From positions 5,595,501-5,659,500 of the forward strand of contig NZ_CP126980.1 of NCBI RefSeq assembly GCF_030252345.1: 64,000 nucleotides of DNA. The letters are read 5' to 3'. Under the pieces are notes generated by a model, which was not told where the DNA came from, ran no database searches, and saw nothing but the letters and a program-made list of their open reading frames with translations. A program made the translations under genes and the position numbers. This stretch comes from Actinoplanes oblitus. Its GTDB lineage: Bacteria; Actinomycetota; Actinomycetes; Mycobacteriales; Micromonosporaceae. Numbering within the stretch: the first letter of the stretch is position 1; every line of letters begins with the position of its first letter. This document shows, piece after piece, positions 40,324 through 48,505 of the stretch.

Positions 40324-41439
40324 ATGTCGCTCACCTGGCCCTGGGCCCTGGTCGCCCTCCTGGTGGTTCCGGTGCTGCTCGCGGCCCGGTGGTGGTTCGA
40401 CAGGCGGCGCAAGCGGACCGCGCTGACCGTCTCCAGCCTGGCGCTGATCAGGGCCGCGGTCCCCGGCCGCACGGCGTGGCGGCGGCGGGTGCCGGTGGCC
40501 CTCTTCCTGGCCGGCCTGCTCACCCTGGCGGTGAGCGTGGCGCGGCCGCAGGCCACCGTCGCGGTGCCGCGGGCCGACACCTCGATCCTGCTGGCCGTGG
40601 ACGTCTCCGGGTCGATGTGCTCGACCGACGTGAAACCGAACCGGCTGGCCGCCGCCGGGGAGGCGGCCCGCGAGTTCATCCAGCGCAGCGACGGCGGTAC
40701 CCGGATCGGGCTGATCGCCTTCTCCGGTACGGCAGCGGTGCTGGTCGCGCCGACCACCGACAAGGATCAGCTGATCGATGCGGTCGGTGACCTGAAGACG
40801 GCGCTCGGCACCGCGATCGGGCAGGCGATCCTCACCTCGATCGACGCGATCGCCGAGTACAACCCGCACGTCGCGCAGACCGGCGTCGAGCTGATCTCGG
40901 CGGTCGTCCCGGCGGAGTTCGAGCCGGACACCATCGTGGTGCTCACCGACGGCTCCAACACGACCGGCGTCGATCCGGTCCTCGCCGCGCAGGAGGCCGC
41001 CGCCCGGCACATCCGGGTGTTCACCATCGGGTTCGGCACCACCGCGCCCGGGCCGATGGTCTGCACGGCCGGCCAGGTGAACGGTGGTTCGTTCAGCGGC
41101 GGACCGGATCCCGGTGCGGCGTCGGCGCCCGGGCCGTTCATGGAGATCGACGAGAAGGCGCTCACCCAGGTGGCGGCGGCCACCGGCGGCCGCTACTTCC
41201 GGGCGGAGGACGCCGGGCGGCTGCACGACGTGCTGACCGGGCTGCCGCGCGAGATCGGCCTGCACGAGCAGCGCACCGAGACGACCGTCTGGTTCTTGCT
41301 GGCCGGGACGCTGCTGGTGGTCACCGGGGTCACGCTGGCGCTGTGGTGGAACCGTCCTTCGCGATCTCGTTCGCAACCGCGGCCATCCCCCGCGCGTTCG
41401 GATGCAGGGACCCGTGGGTCGTCGCCGGGTCCGTCGTGA
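40324..41439 (+). CDS. VWA domain membrane protein (BatA/YfbK-like)
   Basis: 371 residues from the ATG at 40324 with GGAAGGAG 7 nt before; the long reading from 40234 has no ribosome site. Two N-terminal helices (ALVALLVVPVLLAARWW, VPVALFLAGLLTLAV), then a VWA fold with MIDAS DVSGSMCSTD, later VVLTDGSNTTG. A third helix is near the end (TTVWFLLAGTLLVVTGVTLAL). This is the BatA-like arrangement (TM-TM-VWA-TM). No MoxR ATPase or DUF58 partner is adjacent. Its last 110 bp overlap the convergent SGNH gene. Confidence 0.9.
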   Translation: MSLTWPWALVALLVVPVLLAARWWFDRRRKRTALTVSSLALIRAAVPGRTAWRRRVPVALFLAGLLTLAVSVARPQATVAVPRADTSILLAVDVSGSMCSTDVKPNRLAAAGEAAREFIQRSDGGTRIGLIAFSGTAAVLVAPTTDKDQLIDAVGDLKTALGTAIGQAILTSIDAIAEYNPHVAQTGVELISAVVPAEFEPDTIVVLTDGSNTTGVDPVLAAQEAAARHIRVFTIGFGTTAPGPMVCTAGQVNGGSFSGGPDPGAASAPGPFMEIDEKALTQVAAATGGRYFRAEDAGRLHDVLTGLPREIGLHEQRTETTVWFLLAGTLLVVTGVTLALWWNRPSRSRSQPRPSPARSDAGTRGSSPGPS

Positions 41440-42103
41440 ACGGGGAGATCCATGGGTCGGCGGCGCCCAGCCCGTGGTCCCGGCTGATCCCGGACACCGC
41501 GACGAGGTCCGCGCCGGAGGTCGCCGCCGCGGTCACGAACACCTCCTCCAGCGTGGTCTGGATGCCGCGGAACCGCTCGATCTCGTCCGGTTCGAACGGC
41601 ACCCCGGGCGCGGGCACGGTCTGCTCGCCGACGACGGTCAGGTAGTCCACGAGCAGCACCCGTGCCCGCGGCGCCCGCTCCCGCACCCGGTCGACGATCT
41701 CGGCGAGCCCGGCCACGGCGCGCGCCACGTCCGCCGCGGTGGGCTCGACCAGGCCGTCCGGGAACTCGGCGGCCAGCATCTTCGCGGCGATCCCGCGCGG
41801 CCGGAGCCGGTGCCAGGCGGTGTGCAGCATCGAGCCCATGTAGCGCAGGTCGTTGCCGCCGGCGGTGACCGTCACCAGGTCCGCCGACTCGGGCAGGCCG
41901 GGAAGCTGCTCGGCGAGGATGGTCGCGGTGGTGGCGCCGGAGACGGTCAGGTCGGTCAGGTCCGCGCCGAGCAGCCGCGCCAGCCGGTGCGGGTAGTTCG
42001 CGCCGGAGCGCATCGCCGCCACGTCGACCACCGGGGCGATCCCCGGGCCGGACGCGAACGAACTGCCCAGGGCGGCGTAGGAGAGCGTCATGCCGGTGAT
42101 CAT
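41330..42103 (-). CDS. SGNH/GDSL hydrolase
   Basis: 257 residues. Block I YAALGSSFASGPG (nucleophilic Ser in GSS form), block III TVTAGGNDLRYMG (G-x-N-D) and block V HGSLHPNARGMAAVA (catalytic D/H replaced by H-P-N context) are present, matching actinobacterial SGNH lipases/esterases. No signal peptide, so intracellular. Substrate unknown. An ATG at 42091 is an alternative start. It overlaps the VWA gene tail-to-tail by 110 bp and has the same orientation as the AraC pair upstream. Confidence 0.9.
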   Translation of the reverse strand: MITGMTLSYAALGSSFASGPGIAPVVDVAAMRSGANYPHRLARLLGADLTDLTVSGATTATILAEQLPGLPESADLVTVTAGGNDLRYMGSMLHTAWHRLRPRGIAAKMLAAEFPDGLVEPTAADVARAVAGLAEIVDRVRERAPRARVLLVDYLTVVGEQTVPAPGVPFEPDEIERFRGIQTTLEEVFVTAAATSGADLVAVSGISRDHGLGAADPWISPFTTDPATTHGSLHPNARGMAAVANEIAKDGSTTAPA

Positions 42104-42116
42104 GTCAGCCGGCGGC

Positions 42117-43061
42117 TCAGCGCCAGTGCAGTGTCCTCGAGGGCGGGACGCCGTACACCGAGCGGTACCGGGCGGCGAACGTGCTGTGGCTGGCGAACCC
42201 CCACCGCATGGCGACCGCCGACACCGTGGTGGCGCCCGGGTCGCTGTCCACCAGCTCCCGGTGCGCCCGCTGCAGCCGGACCTGCCGCAGGTACGCGGTC
42301 GGCGTCGTGTTCAGGTACCTGCGGAACGCCAGCTGCACCGAGCGCAGCGTCACCCGGGCCGCGACGGCGATGTCCATCGGGGCGATGTCGCGATCCGCGT
42401 TCGCCTCGATGAAATCGCACGCCCGGCGCAGCGTCGCGGGGTGCGCGTCGTGCCGGTCCTGGACGGTCGGGTCCTGCAGGGCCGTGTTCGGGAAGGTGGA
42501 CAGGGTGACGGCGGCGAGCATCCGGGCGGCGGACCCGATCAGCAGCGGCGCGGCGTCGTGGTCCAGGCCGACGACCGCCTCCAGCACGTAGTCGAACGTC
42601 TTGTTCCAGGTGGTGGCGGCCCGGGCGGAGAGCGGGCGATAGCCGAGGAAGCGCACCGGTTGCGGCGTCCGGCTGGGCGCTGTCGCGGCGACCTGGGCGA
42701 ACAGCTCCGGTGGAAACCGGGCGTGCTCGCCTTCGTAGTCCTCGAGCTGGATCCGCAGGGCGTGCTCCGGCTGCGCGGCCAGCAGGAGGTCGCCCGGGCC
42801 GCTGTCGACGAGGTCGGTGCTGACCCGGCGGGACAGCTTGCCGGCGATGTGCCGGCCGATCGCGATCACACCGCCCGCCGCGAAGTCGGCGGTGAACCGC
42901 ATCCGGAAACCGAGGTGGTGCAGCTGGATCGGGCCGACGGCGAGCCGGGCCAGGCGCATCCGGTGCTCGTCGCCGGCGGCGCTGAGCCGCACCCGGGAGT
43001 AGGCGTGGTCCAGCATGTCGCGCGCCTCGTCGAGGTCGGCGGTCTGGAAGACGTCGATCAT
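42117..43061 (-). CDS. AraC family transcriptional regulator
   Basis: 314 residues from the ATG at 43061 (MIDVFQTADLDEARDMLD). Two HTH motifs at the C-terminus: DIAPMDIAVAARVTLRSVQL and AVAMRWGFASHSTFAARYRS (the second is the AraC consensus). The N-terminal half is an AraC_binding_2-like sensor. The gene overlaps the upstream paralogue by ATGA, so the two regulators are made together. Effector unknown; the SGNH hydrolase downstream in the same direction could be a target. Confidence 0.93.
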   Translation of the reverse strand: MIDVFQTADLDEARDMLDHAYSRVRLSAAGDEHRMRLARLAVGPIQLHHLGFRMRFTADFAAGGVIAIGRHIAGKLSRRVSTDLVDSGPGDLLLAAQPEHALRIQLEDYEGEHARFPPELFAQVAATAPSRTPQPVRFLGYRPLSARAATTWNKTFDYVLEAVVGLDHDAAPLLIGSAARMLAAVTLSTFPNTALQDPTVQDRHDAHPATLRRACDFIEANADRDIAPMDIAVAARVTLRSVQLAFRRYLNTTPTAYLRQVRLQRAHRELVDSDPGATTVSAVAMRWGFASHSTFAARYRSVYGVPPSRTLHWR

Positions 43062-44011
43062 GGCGCCGTCCCGGATCGCAGCGTCTGGGCGGGCGTCCGG
43101 CCGTACGCCTCCCGGTAGTACCCGGCGAACCGGCCGGGATCGGCGAACCCCCACCGGCGGGCGATCCGCTCGACAGTCCCGTCGTGGGCCAGCAGTTCGC
43201 GGTGGGCCCGGTCGAGACGGATCCGGCGCAGCTGGGCCATCGGGGTGCTGCTCCGGTGCCGGCGGAACGCCTCCTGCAGGCCGCGCGGGCCGACACCGGC
43301 CGCCGCCGCGATCCGGGTGACGCTCAGCGGCTGATCCGCGTGCGTTTCCATGAACTCCATCGCGCGGCGGACCACCGACGGTTCCGCCCGGCCCGGGCCG
43401 GGCGGGTACGCCTCGGTCATCGTGGTGTTCGGGAAGACGATCAGCATCGCGGCCACCGCCTGGCGCAGGAACTGCTCGACCACCAGGGGCGGGTGGACCA
43501 GATCCGGGATGGTCAGCTGCTCGGACAGGTAGCCGACGGTCCGCACCCAGAACCGGCGCTTGGCCTCCGACACCGGGCCGCCGAACCGGAACCGCAGGTC
43601 GGTGATGCCGGTCAGCTCCGCCGCCACCGATCGAGGCACGACGAGGAACTGCTGACCGGTGTCGCGGAAGTCGGCGGTGGACGGTAGCCCCTCCGGATAG
43701 AGCAACCCGTCCTGCGGACCCAGCGACTGCTCCCCCTGCGACGTCCGGATGGCGGCCAGGCCATCGGTGTAGATGCCGGCGAAGACCGCCGGCATGGTGG
43801 CCGCGGTCGCCGTGTAGTGCACCCCGGACATCCGCAGCCGTAACGCCGACAGATCGCCGTAGCTGACCGAATGGAACGTCAGGCTCAGGTCGTGCCCGGC
43901 CAGCGCATCGATCCGGGCCTCGTGCGCGACGATCCGGTTGACCGCGGCGACCGCGTCGTCCCGGTCCTGCGTGTGCACGTCGACCCGCTGTGGTGGCGTT
44001 GTGACGATCAC
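43058..44011 (-). CDS. AraC family transcriptional regulator (paralogue)
   Basis: 317 residues from the GTG at 44011 (the long frame running upstream is unlikely). Two HTHs: LSVTRIAAAAGVGPRGLQEA and RIARRWGFADPGRFAGYYRE, with the closing YGRTPAQTL. The sensor half matches the downstream AraC (VHYTATAATMPAVFAG, FRDTGQQFLVVPRSVAAEL), so the pair probably arose by duplication. Start assignment is uncertain because no ribosome site is visible. Confidence 0.9.
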   Translation of the reverse strand: MIVTTPPQRVDVHTQDRDDAVAAVNRIVAHEARIDALAGHDLSLTFHSVSYGDLSALRLRMSGVHYTATAATMPAVFAGIYTDGLAAIRTSQGEQSLGPQDGLLYPEGLPSTADFRDTGQQFLVVPRSVAAELTGITDLRFRFGGPVSEAKRRFWVRTVGYLSEQLTIPDLVHPPLVVEQFLRQAVAAMLIVFPNTTMTEAYPPGPGRAEPSVVRRAMEFMETHADQPLSVTRIAAAAGVGPRGLQEAFRRHRSSTPMAQLRRIRLDRAHRELLAHDGTVERIARRWGFADPGRFAGYYREAYGRTPAQTLRSGTAP

Positions 44012-44179
44012 GAATCCAGCGTGCACCGGTCCCCTCCCGCCCGGCAATCCGGGCCGCGTGCCGGTTTCGCGGGCGCGGTAGGCCCGGTGGCCGACCTTCG
44101 TTTTCTGCGTAGTCCGCGACCGGCCGGATGGTGAAAGTTGCATGTATAGCCCGACAAGCGCGGGGAGTTCTCGGGAACC

Positions 44180-44905
44180 ATGCAGACGATGGTGGAACGT
44201 TGCCTGGAAACCGGCGTGGTGACGGTTCGATTCCAGGGGGTCCTCAACCAGAGCACCGCTCCGGGGGTGCACAACACACTCAGTAAGCTGGCCGCCGAGT
44301 GCCCCGCGGCGATCGTGGTGGACATGTCCGCGCTGGATCAGGTGGACAAGGCCTGCTTCAGCGTCTTCGCCACCGCGACCTTCAAGGCCGAACAGGACTG
44401 GGGCGTGCCGCTGCTGCTGTACGCGGCCCGCCCCGAGGTGTCCCGGGTGATCGGCACCTACCGGAACTTCGTCGCCCTCTACGAGGACCGGTCGCTGGCG
44501 CTCGCCGCGGTACGCGCTCACGTCCCCCGCTGGGTACGCGAGCGCCTGGCGCCGTACCCGGACAGCGTGCGCACCGCGCGGGGCCTGATCGGCGACGCCT
44601 GCCTGCGCTGGGACCTGCCGCACGTGCGGGACGCGGCCCGGCTGATCGTCTCGGAGCTGGCCTCGAACGCGGTACAGCACACCGGCGCCGACTTCGACGT
44701 GACGGCCGCGTACACCGGGCGCTACCTGCGGATCGCCGTGCAGGACCGCAGCTCGGCGCGGCCGCGCCGGATGACCGGTCCGGCCGCCGAACACCTGGAG
44801 CCGGGCTGGGGCCTGCGCGTGGTCGAGGCTGCCAGCACTCACTGGGGCTACCTTTCCGTGCCCACTGGCAAGATCGTCTGGTCGCTGCTCACTACCGATC
44901 GCTGA
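44180..44905 (+). CDS. STAS-HATPase fusion, RsbW-like regulator
   Basis: 241 residues. Residues 1-110 form a STAS-like domain, although the region of the phospho-serine reads ALDQVDKACFSVFATATFKA with no D-S-S/G motif. Residues about 120-241 form an HATPase_c domain of the RsbW/SpoIIAB class: N box VSELASNAVQHTGADFDV and the G box PGWGLRVVEAASTHWG. This kinase-like domain probably binds a sigma factor or another STAS partner. Convergent with the STAS gene, overlapping it by 14 bp. Confidence 0.85.
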   Translation: MQTMVERCLETGVVTVRFQGVLNQSTAPGVHNTLSKLAAECPAAIVVDMSALDQVDKACFSVFATATFKAEQDWGVPLLLYAARPEVSRVIGTYRNFVALYEDRSLALAAVRAHVPRWVRERLAPYPDSVRTARGLIGDACLRWDLPHVRDAARLIVSELASNAVQHTGADFDVTAAYTGRYLRIAVQDRSSARPRRMTGPAAEHLEPGWGLRVVEAASTHWGYLSVPTGKIVWSLLTTDR

Positions 44906-45242
44906 GCAGGTCGGCGGCCCCGAGCTGGCGCAGCAGCCACTCGATGTGCGGGCGCGCGCCGTGCAGGCGCAGGGCGGCACCGCGACCGTCCAGCGCCGCG
45001 GCCAGCACCACGAAGACCCGGACCGTCGCCGCGTCGCAGAACTCCACGTCGCTCAGGTCCACCACCACCCGCTGGACCGGTCCGACGCTGATCACGCTGC
45101 CGAGCTGCGCGGCGAGCGCCGGGGCGGTGGTGCCGTCGAGTTCGCCGCCGAGCCGGATGGTCAGCTCGTTGCCGCCCGCGGTCAGCGCGATCACCGGAGT
45201 GACCGGGTCGCTGTCGGCCGCGCCGCTCGCGGAGGGGCTCAT
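44892..45242 (-). CDS. STAS domain protein lacking phospho-serine
   Basis: 116 residues from the ATG at 45242. The STAS domain is complete (LGGELDGTTAPALAAQLGSV, VVVDLSDVEFCDAATVRVFV), but the normal D-S-S-G site is D-A-A-T, with Ala where the kinase-targeted serine sits. So it cannot be switched by phosphorylation in the standard way and may be permanently active or bind a partner constitutively. ATGA overlap with the HATPase fusion gene in the same direction. Confidence 0.85.
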   Translation of the reverse strand: MSPSASGAADSDPVTPVIALTAGGNELTIRLGGELDGTTAPALAAQLGSVISVGPVQRVVVDLSDVEFCDAATVRVFVVLAAALDGRGAALRLHGARPHIEWLLRQLGAADLLSDR

Positions 45243-46048
45243 CGGCGGTTCCAGGGCCGGATCGTCGCCCAGACCACCTTGCCGTCGTGGGTCGGCATGG
45301 CACCCCACAGGGTGGCGGCCGCGTGCACCACGTGCAGGCCCGAGCCGCGCTGCGGTGCCGCGTCGTCCGGCGGCAGTGCCGGGAAGCCGCCGGACAGCCG
45401 GGGCAGGCGCGGGTCGCCGTCGCCCACCGCCAGGTGCAGGCCGTCGCCGCGCCGGGAGATGATCACCGTGATCGAGGTGCCGGCGTGCTCGATGGCGTTG
45501 AGCACCAGCTCGGAGACGACCAGCCGGGCCCGGTCCTGCAACTCGGGCAGTCGCCAGGCGATACACGCGTTGGTGACCACGCCGCGGGCGGCCGCCGCGG
45601 CACCGCCGTCCGGGCCCAGCCGCATCTCCAGCCGGCCGGTCAGCGGCACCTGCTCGGCGGCCGCGGCGCGGGCCCGGGCCATGGTCGGGTAGATCGGCAG
45701 GATGCGTTCGGCGCCCATCCGGTGCAGCCGGACGGACAGCGGATTGTCGTCCGGCACGCACACCATCACCTCGACCGGCGGGGCCATCGGCACGCCCAGG
45801 CGGCGGGCGGTCAGCCAGGTCGGGATGCTGGCCGCGAACGGGTCGGCCAGCTCCTGCAGGTCGATCAGCAGGGTGGCCGGGTGCTCGCTCAGACACTTGC
45901 GGACCGCGGTGTGCGTGTCCCGGCACAGGCGCCGCTCCCAGGTGCCGTGCACGGCGAGGGTCAGCAGCGAACTGTCCACGTCCAGTCCGACGTCGACACC
46001 GGCACCTGTCGCGGGGTCGTACTGGTCGAAGAGGTAGGGCGGGTCCAC
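45239..46048 (-). CDS. STAS-HATPase fusion protein
   Basis: About 269 residues from a GTG at 46048; an ATG at 46204 would add 52 residues that do not look like protein. The N-terminal STAS-like part (LLTLAVHGTWERRLCRDTHT, LLIDLQELADPFAASIPTWL) again lacks the serine motif. The C-terminal HATPase has VVSELVLNAIEHAGTSITVI and GSGLHVVHAAATLWG. It parallels the fusion at 44180-44905 in layout and may be its paralogue. It overlaps the STAS gene by ATGA. Partner-switch control of a sigma factor is the family role. Confidence 0.8.
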   Translation of the reverse strand: MDPPYLFDQYDPATGAGVDVGLDVDSSLLTLAVHGTWERRLCRDTHTAVRKCLSEHPATLLIDLQELADPFAASIPTWLTARRLGVPMAPPVEVMVCVPDDNPLSVRLHRMGAERILPIYPTMARARAAAAEQVPLTGRLEMRLGPDGGAAAAARGVVTNACIAWRLPELQDRARLVVSELVLNAIEHAGTSITVIISRRGDGLHLAVGDGDPRLPRLSGGFPALPPDDAAPQRGSGLHVVHAAATLWGAMPTHDGKVVWATIRPWNRR

Positions 46049-46427
46049 ACCGGCATAACCGGCGAGGCACGGGCTCGGTGGCGGCGGAGCGCACGCTTGT
46101 TCGCCATCAGGAGACCTGATGTAACGGACATTTCGCAATAAGGCCACCCACAATATTTTTCGTACGCGTGGAGCGGTTGCTATCCCTGGGGAGTGCGATG
46201 GCAAGGCGACGAATCCTGGCGGCGTCGCTGCGTGTCTGCCGGCACATGCTGGCCGCCGTGGAACGCCGGTGGCCCCGCCTCGGCACCCAGTCCTGAGCCA
46301 CCCGCTATGCTGCGAAACGGCCGATACTGGCGAGGGTGGAGCACCACCGGGGACCGGCCGACCTGGACAGTGTGGCGCCGACCGCCTGGGCGCCTCCGGC
46401 AGCAGTTCACCTGCGATCGGAGGCCAC
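46049..46427. other. 379-bp intergenic region, divergent promoters
   Basis: Contains an AT-rich core near 46126-46165 (CACAATATTTTTCGTACG), unusual for this sequence and likely promoter-bearing, and the GTG start of the next gene with GGAGG at 46419-46423. No gene seen. Confidence 0.5.
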
Positions 46428-47477
46428 GTGCAGCTTCGCTACGGCATGAACCCGCACCAGCGACCCGCCACTCTCGTCGCTGTCGATCCGGAGCACCAGC
46501 CGTTCCGGTTCCGGCACGGGCAGCCGTCCTACCTCAATGTCCTCGACGCCGCCGCCGGCTGGCAGCTGGTCCGGGAGGCGGCGGCCGCGCTGGGCCGTCC
46601 GGTCGCCGCCTCGGTCAAGCACGTCTCCCCCGCCGGCGCCGCCACCGCCGGCCCGCTCGATGCCGTGATGGCCGGCACCTACCGGCTCGACCCGGCCGCC
46701 ACCGGACCGCTGACCAGCGCCTATGTCCGCGCCCGGGACGCCGACCCGAAGAGTTCCTACGGTGACTTCGTCGCGGTCTCCGAGCCGGTCGACGCCGAGC
46801 TCGCCGACCTGCTACGCCGGGTCGTCGCGGACGGCATCGTCGCGCCCGGCTTCGAGCCCGGCGTGGTGGCCACCCTGGCGGCGAAGAAGAACGGCGGGTT
46901 CCTGGTGGTCGAGGCCGATCCCGGGTTCCGGCCGCCGGCCACCGAGGTCCGGGAGGTGTACGGCCTGCGGATCACCCAGCCGCGCGACGAGGCGCCACTG
47001 ACCGGCTTCCCCGACGATCTGGTCCTCGGGCTCGCCGCCGTCCGCTACACGCAGTCCAACTCGGTCGCCTACGTCCGGGACGGGATGACCCTGGGGATCG
47101 GGGCCGGCCAGCAGTCCCGGGTGGACTGCACCCGGCTCGCCGGCGCCAAGGCCGACACCTGGTGGCTGCGCCGGCACCCCGCCGCCCAGCGGGCCGGCAC
47201 GGCCACCCGGGTCCAGGACGCGATATCCGGACAGCTGCGGGCCGTCGAGGCGCTGACCGACGGCGAGCGGGCCGAGTGGCTGCGCGCCCTGGACCGGGTC
47301 ACCTTCGTCTCCGACGGCGCGCTGCCGTTCCCCGACAACGTCGAGGAAGCGGCCCGGCACGGTGTCCGGCACCTCGCCGAGCCGGGTGGTTCGCTGCGCT
47401 CAGCGGACGTCGCCGACGAGTGCCGCCAGCGGGGCATCGCCCTGACCCGGACCGGGATCCGGCTGTTCCGGCACTGA
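46428..47477 (+). CDS. Stand-alone AICAR formyltransferase domain (PurH C-terminal homologue)
   Basis: 349 residues from a GTG with CGGAGG before it. Motifs of AICAR transformylase: QLRYGMNPHQRPA, SVKHVSPAGAA (the catalytic Lys-His), RYTQSNSVAYVRDG, GIGAGQQSRVDC and VSDGALPFPDNVEEAA. The IMP cyclohydrolase domain that normally forms the N-terminal half of PurH is absent, so this is a single-function protein of the type seen in archaea and some bacteria. It may be a duplicate of the housekeeping enzyme. It overlaps the convergent flippase gene by 78 bp. Confidence 0.9.
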   Translation: MQLRYGMNPHQRPATLVAVDPEHQPFRFRHGQPSYLNVLDAAAGWQLVREAAAALGRPVAASVKHVSPAGAATAGPLDAVMAGTYRLDPAATGPLTSAYVRARDADPKSSYGDFVAVSEPVDAELADLLRRVVADGIVAPGFEPGVVATLAAKKNGGFLVVEADPGFRPPATEVREVYGLRITQPRDEAPLTGFPDDLVLGLAAVRYTQSNSVAYVRDGMTLGIGAGQQSRVDCTRLAGAKADTWWLRRHPAAQRAGTATRVQDAISGQLRAVEALTDGERAEWLRALDRVTFVSDGALPFPDNVEEAARHGVRHLAEPGGSLRSADVADECRQRGIALTRTGIRLFRH

Positions 47478-48461
47478 CCGGGTGTCCCGGCGCATCACCG
47501 ACCAGGCCACCCAGCCCGCGCCGACGATGAACCCGAAGCTGATGATCCGGTAGAGGACCACCGTGGCGATGGCCGTGCTGGTGCCGGCACCACCGGCGAG
47601 CAGGCCGAGGATCAGCGCGCTGTCGATGATCCCGAGTCCGCCCGGCACGATGGTGATCGTCCCGGCCGCGTACCCGGCGCAGAAGGCCAGCAGCAGCCGG
47701 GTGCCGCTGATCCCGCCGCCGCCGACCGCCTGCCAGCACAGCCACAGGCAGACCGCGTCGAGCAGCCAGTTCAGCACCGCGTAGGTCCCGGCGGCGGCCG
47801 CGTTGCCGGGCGTGAGCCGGGCCGCCCCCAGCTGGCGCAGGAAGCCGGTGATCCGGCCCAGCCCGGCGGCGGCGTCCCGGCGCCGGAGCCGGTTGAGCCG
47901 GGCCAGCACCGCGCCGGCCGTCGCCTCGACCCGCTCCGGGCGCCGGGCGACCTGCCGGACCCCGAGGGTGAGCAGCACGACCAGCGCCCCCAGCCCGGCC
48001 AGGCCGGACCAGGACGGCCGGCCCTGCCCGGCGAGCGCGGCGCCCGCGGTGACGGCGGCCAGCGCCGTCGCGGAGAGGATCCCGGACAGCGCGATCGCCC
48101 ACGAGGCGACCGCGGGGCTGGCCCCGAACCGGCGCATCTGCTGGTAGTTGAACCTGGTGGAGAACGCCGGCCCGCCGGGCAGCGTCTCGTTGAGCGAGTG
48201 CGCCGCGTAGGCGAGCGCCGCGTGCCGGTACAGCGGCGCCCGTACCCCGGCCGATCGCAGCACCCGCCGCTGCATCCGGGCGTAGGCGTGCATCGCGGCG
48301 ATCTCGGTCAGCAGCGCGAGCGCCACCCAGCCGGGCCGCGGCGCGCGCAGCTCGCGGAACGCCGCGGCCAGCGACGGCCCGGCCAGGATCAACTCGGCGG
48401 CGAACACCGCCAGCAACAGGATCACGGCGATCAGCCGGATCCGGCGACCATCGATGCGCAT
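47400..48461 (-). CDS. Lysylphosphatidylglycerol synthase TM-region/YbhN-like flippase
   Basis: 353 residues with about eight hydrophobic segments, starting IRLIAVILLLAVFAAELILAG. Conserved motifs of UPF0104/LPG_synthase_TM: SLNETLPGGPAFSTRFNYQQ and FCAGYAAGTITIVPGGLGII (the LP-G-G-(L/P)-G signature). These membrane parts move aminoacyl-lipids or similar substrates across the membrane. No aminoacyltransferase domain is attached. Its tail overlaps the AICAR formyltransferase gene by 78 bp. Confidence 0.9.
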   Translation of the reverse strand: MRIDGRRIRLIAVILLLAVFAAELILAGPSLAAAFRELRAPRPGWVALALLTEIAAMHAYARMQRRVLRSAGVRAPLYRHAALAYAAHSLNETLPGGPAFSTRFNYQQMRRFGASPAVASWAIALSGILSATALAAVTAGAALAGQGRPSWSGLAGLGALVVLLTLGVRQVARRPERVEATAGAVLARLNRLRRRDAAAGLGRITGFLRQLGAARLTPGNAAAAGTYAVLNWLLDAVCLWLCWQAVGGGGISGTRLLLAFCAGYAAGTITIVPGGLGIIDSALILGLLAGGAGTSTAIATVVLYRIISFGFIVGAGWVAWSVMRRDTRSVPEQPDPGPGQGDAPLAALVGDVR

Positions 48462-48505
48462 GACTCACGACTCCGGCGACAGGTTCGGGCCGTCAACAGG
48501 GTGGT

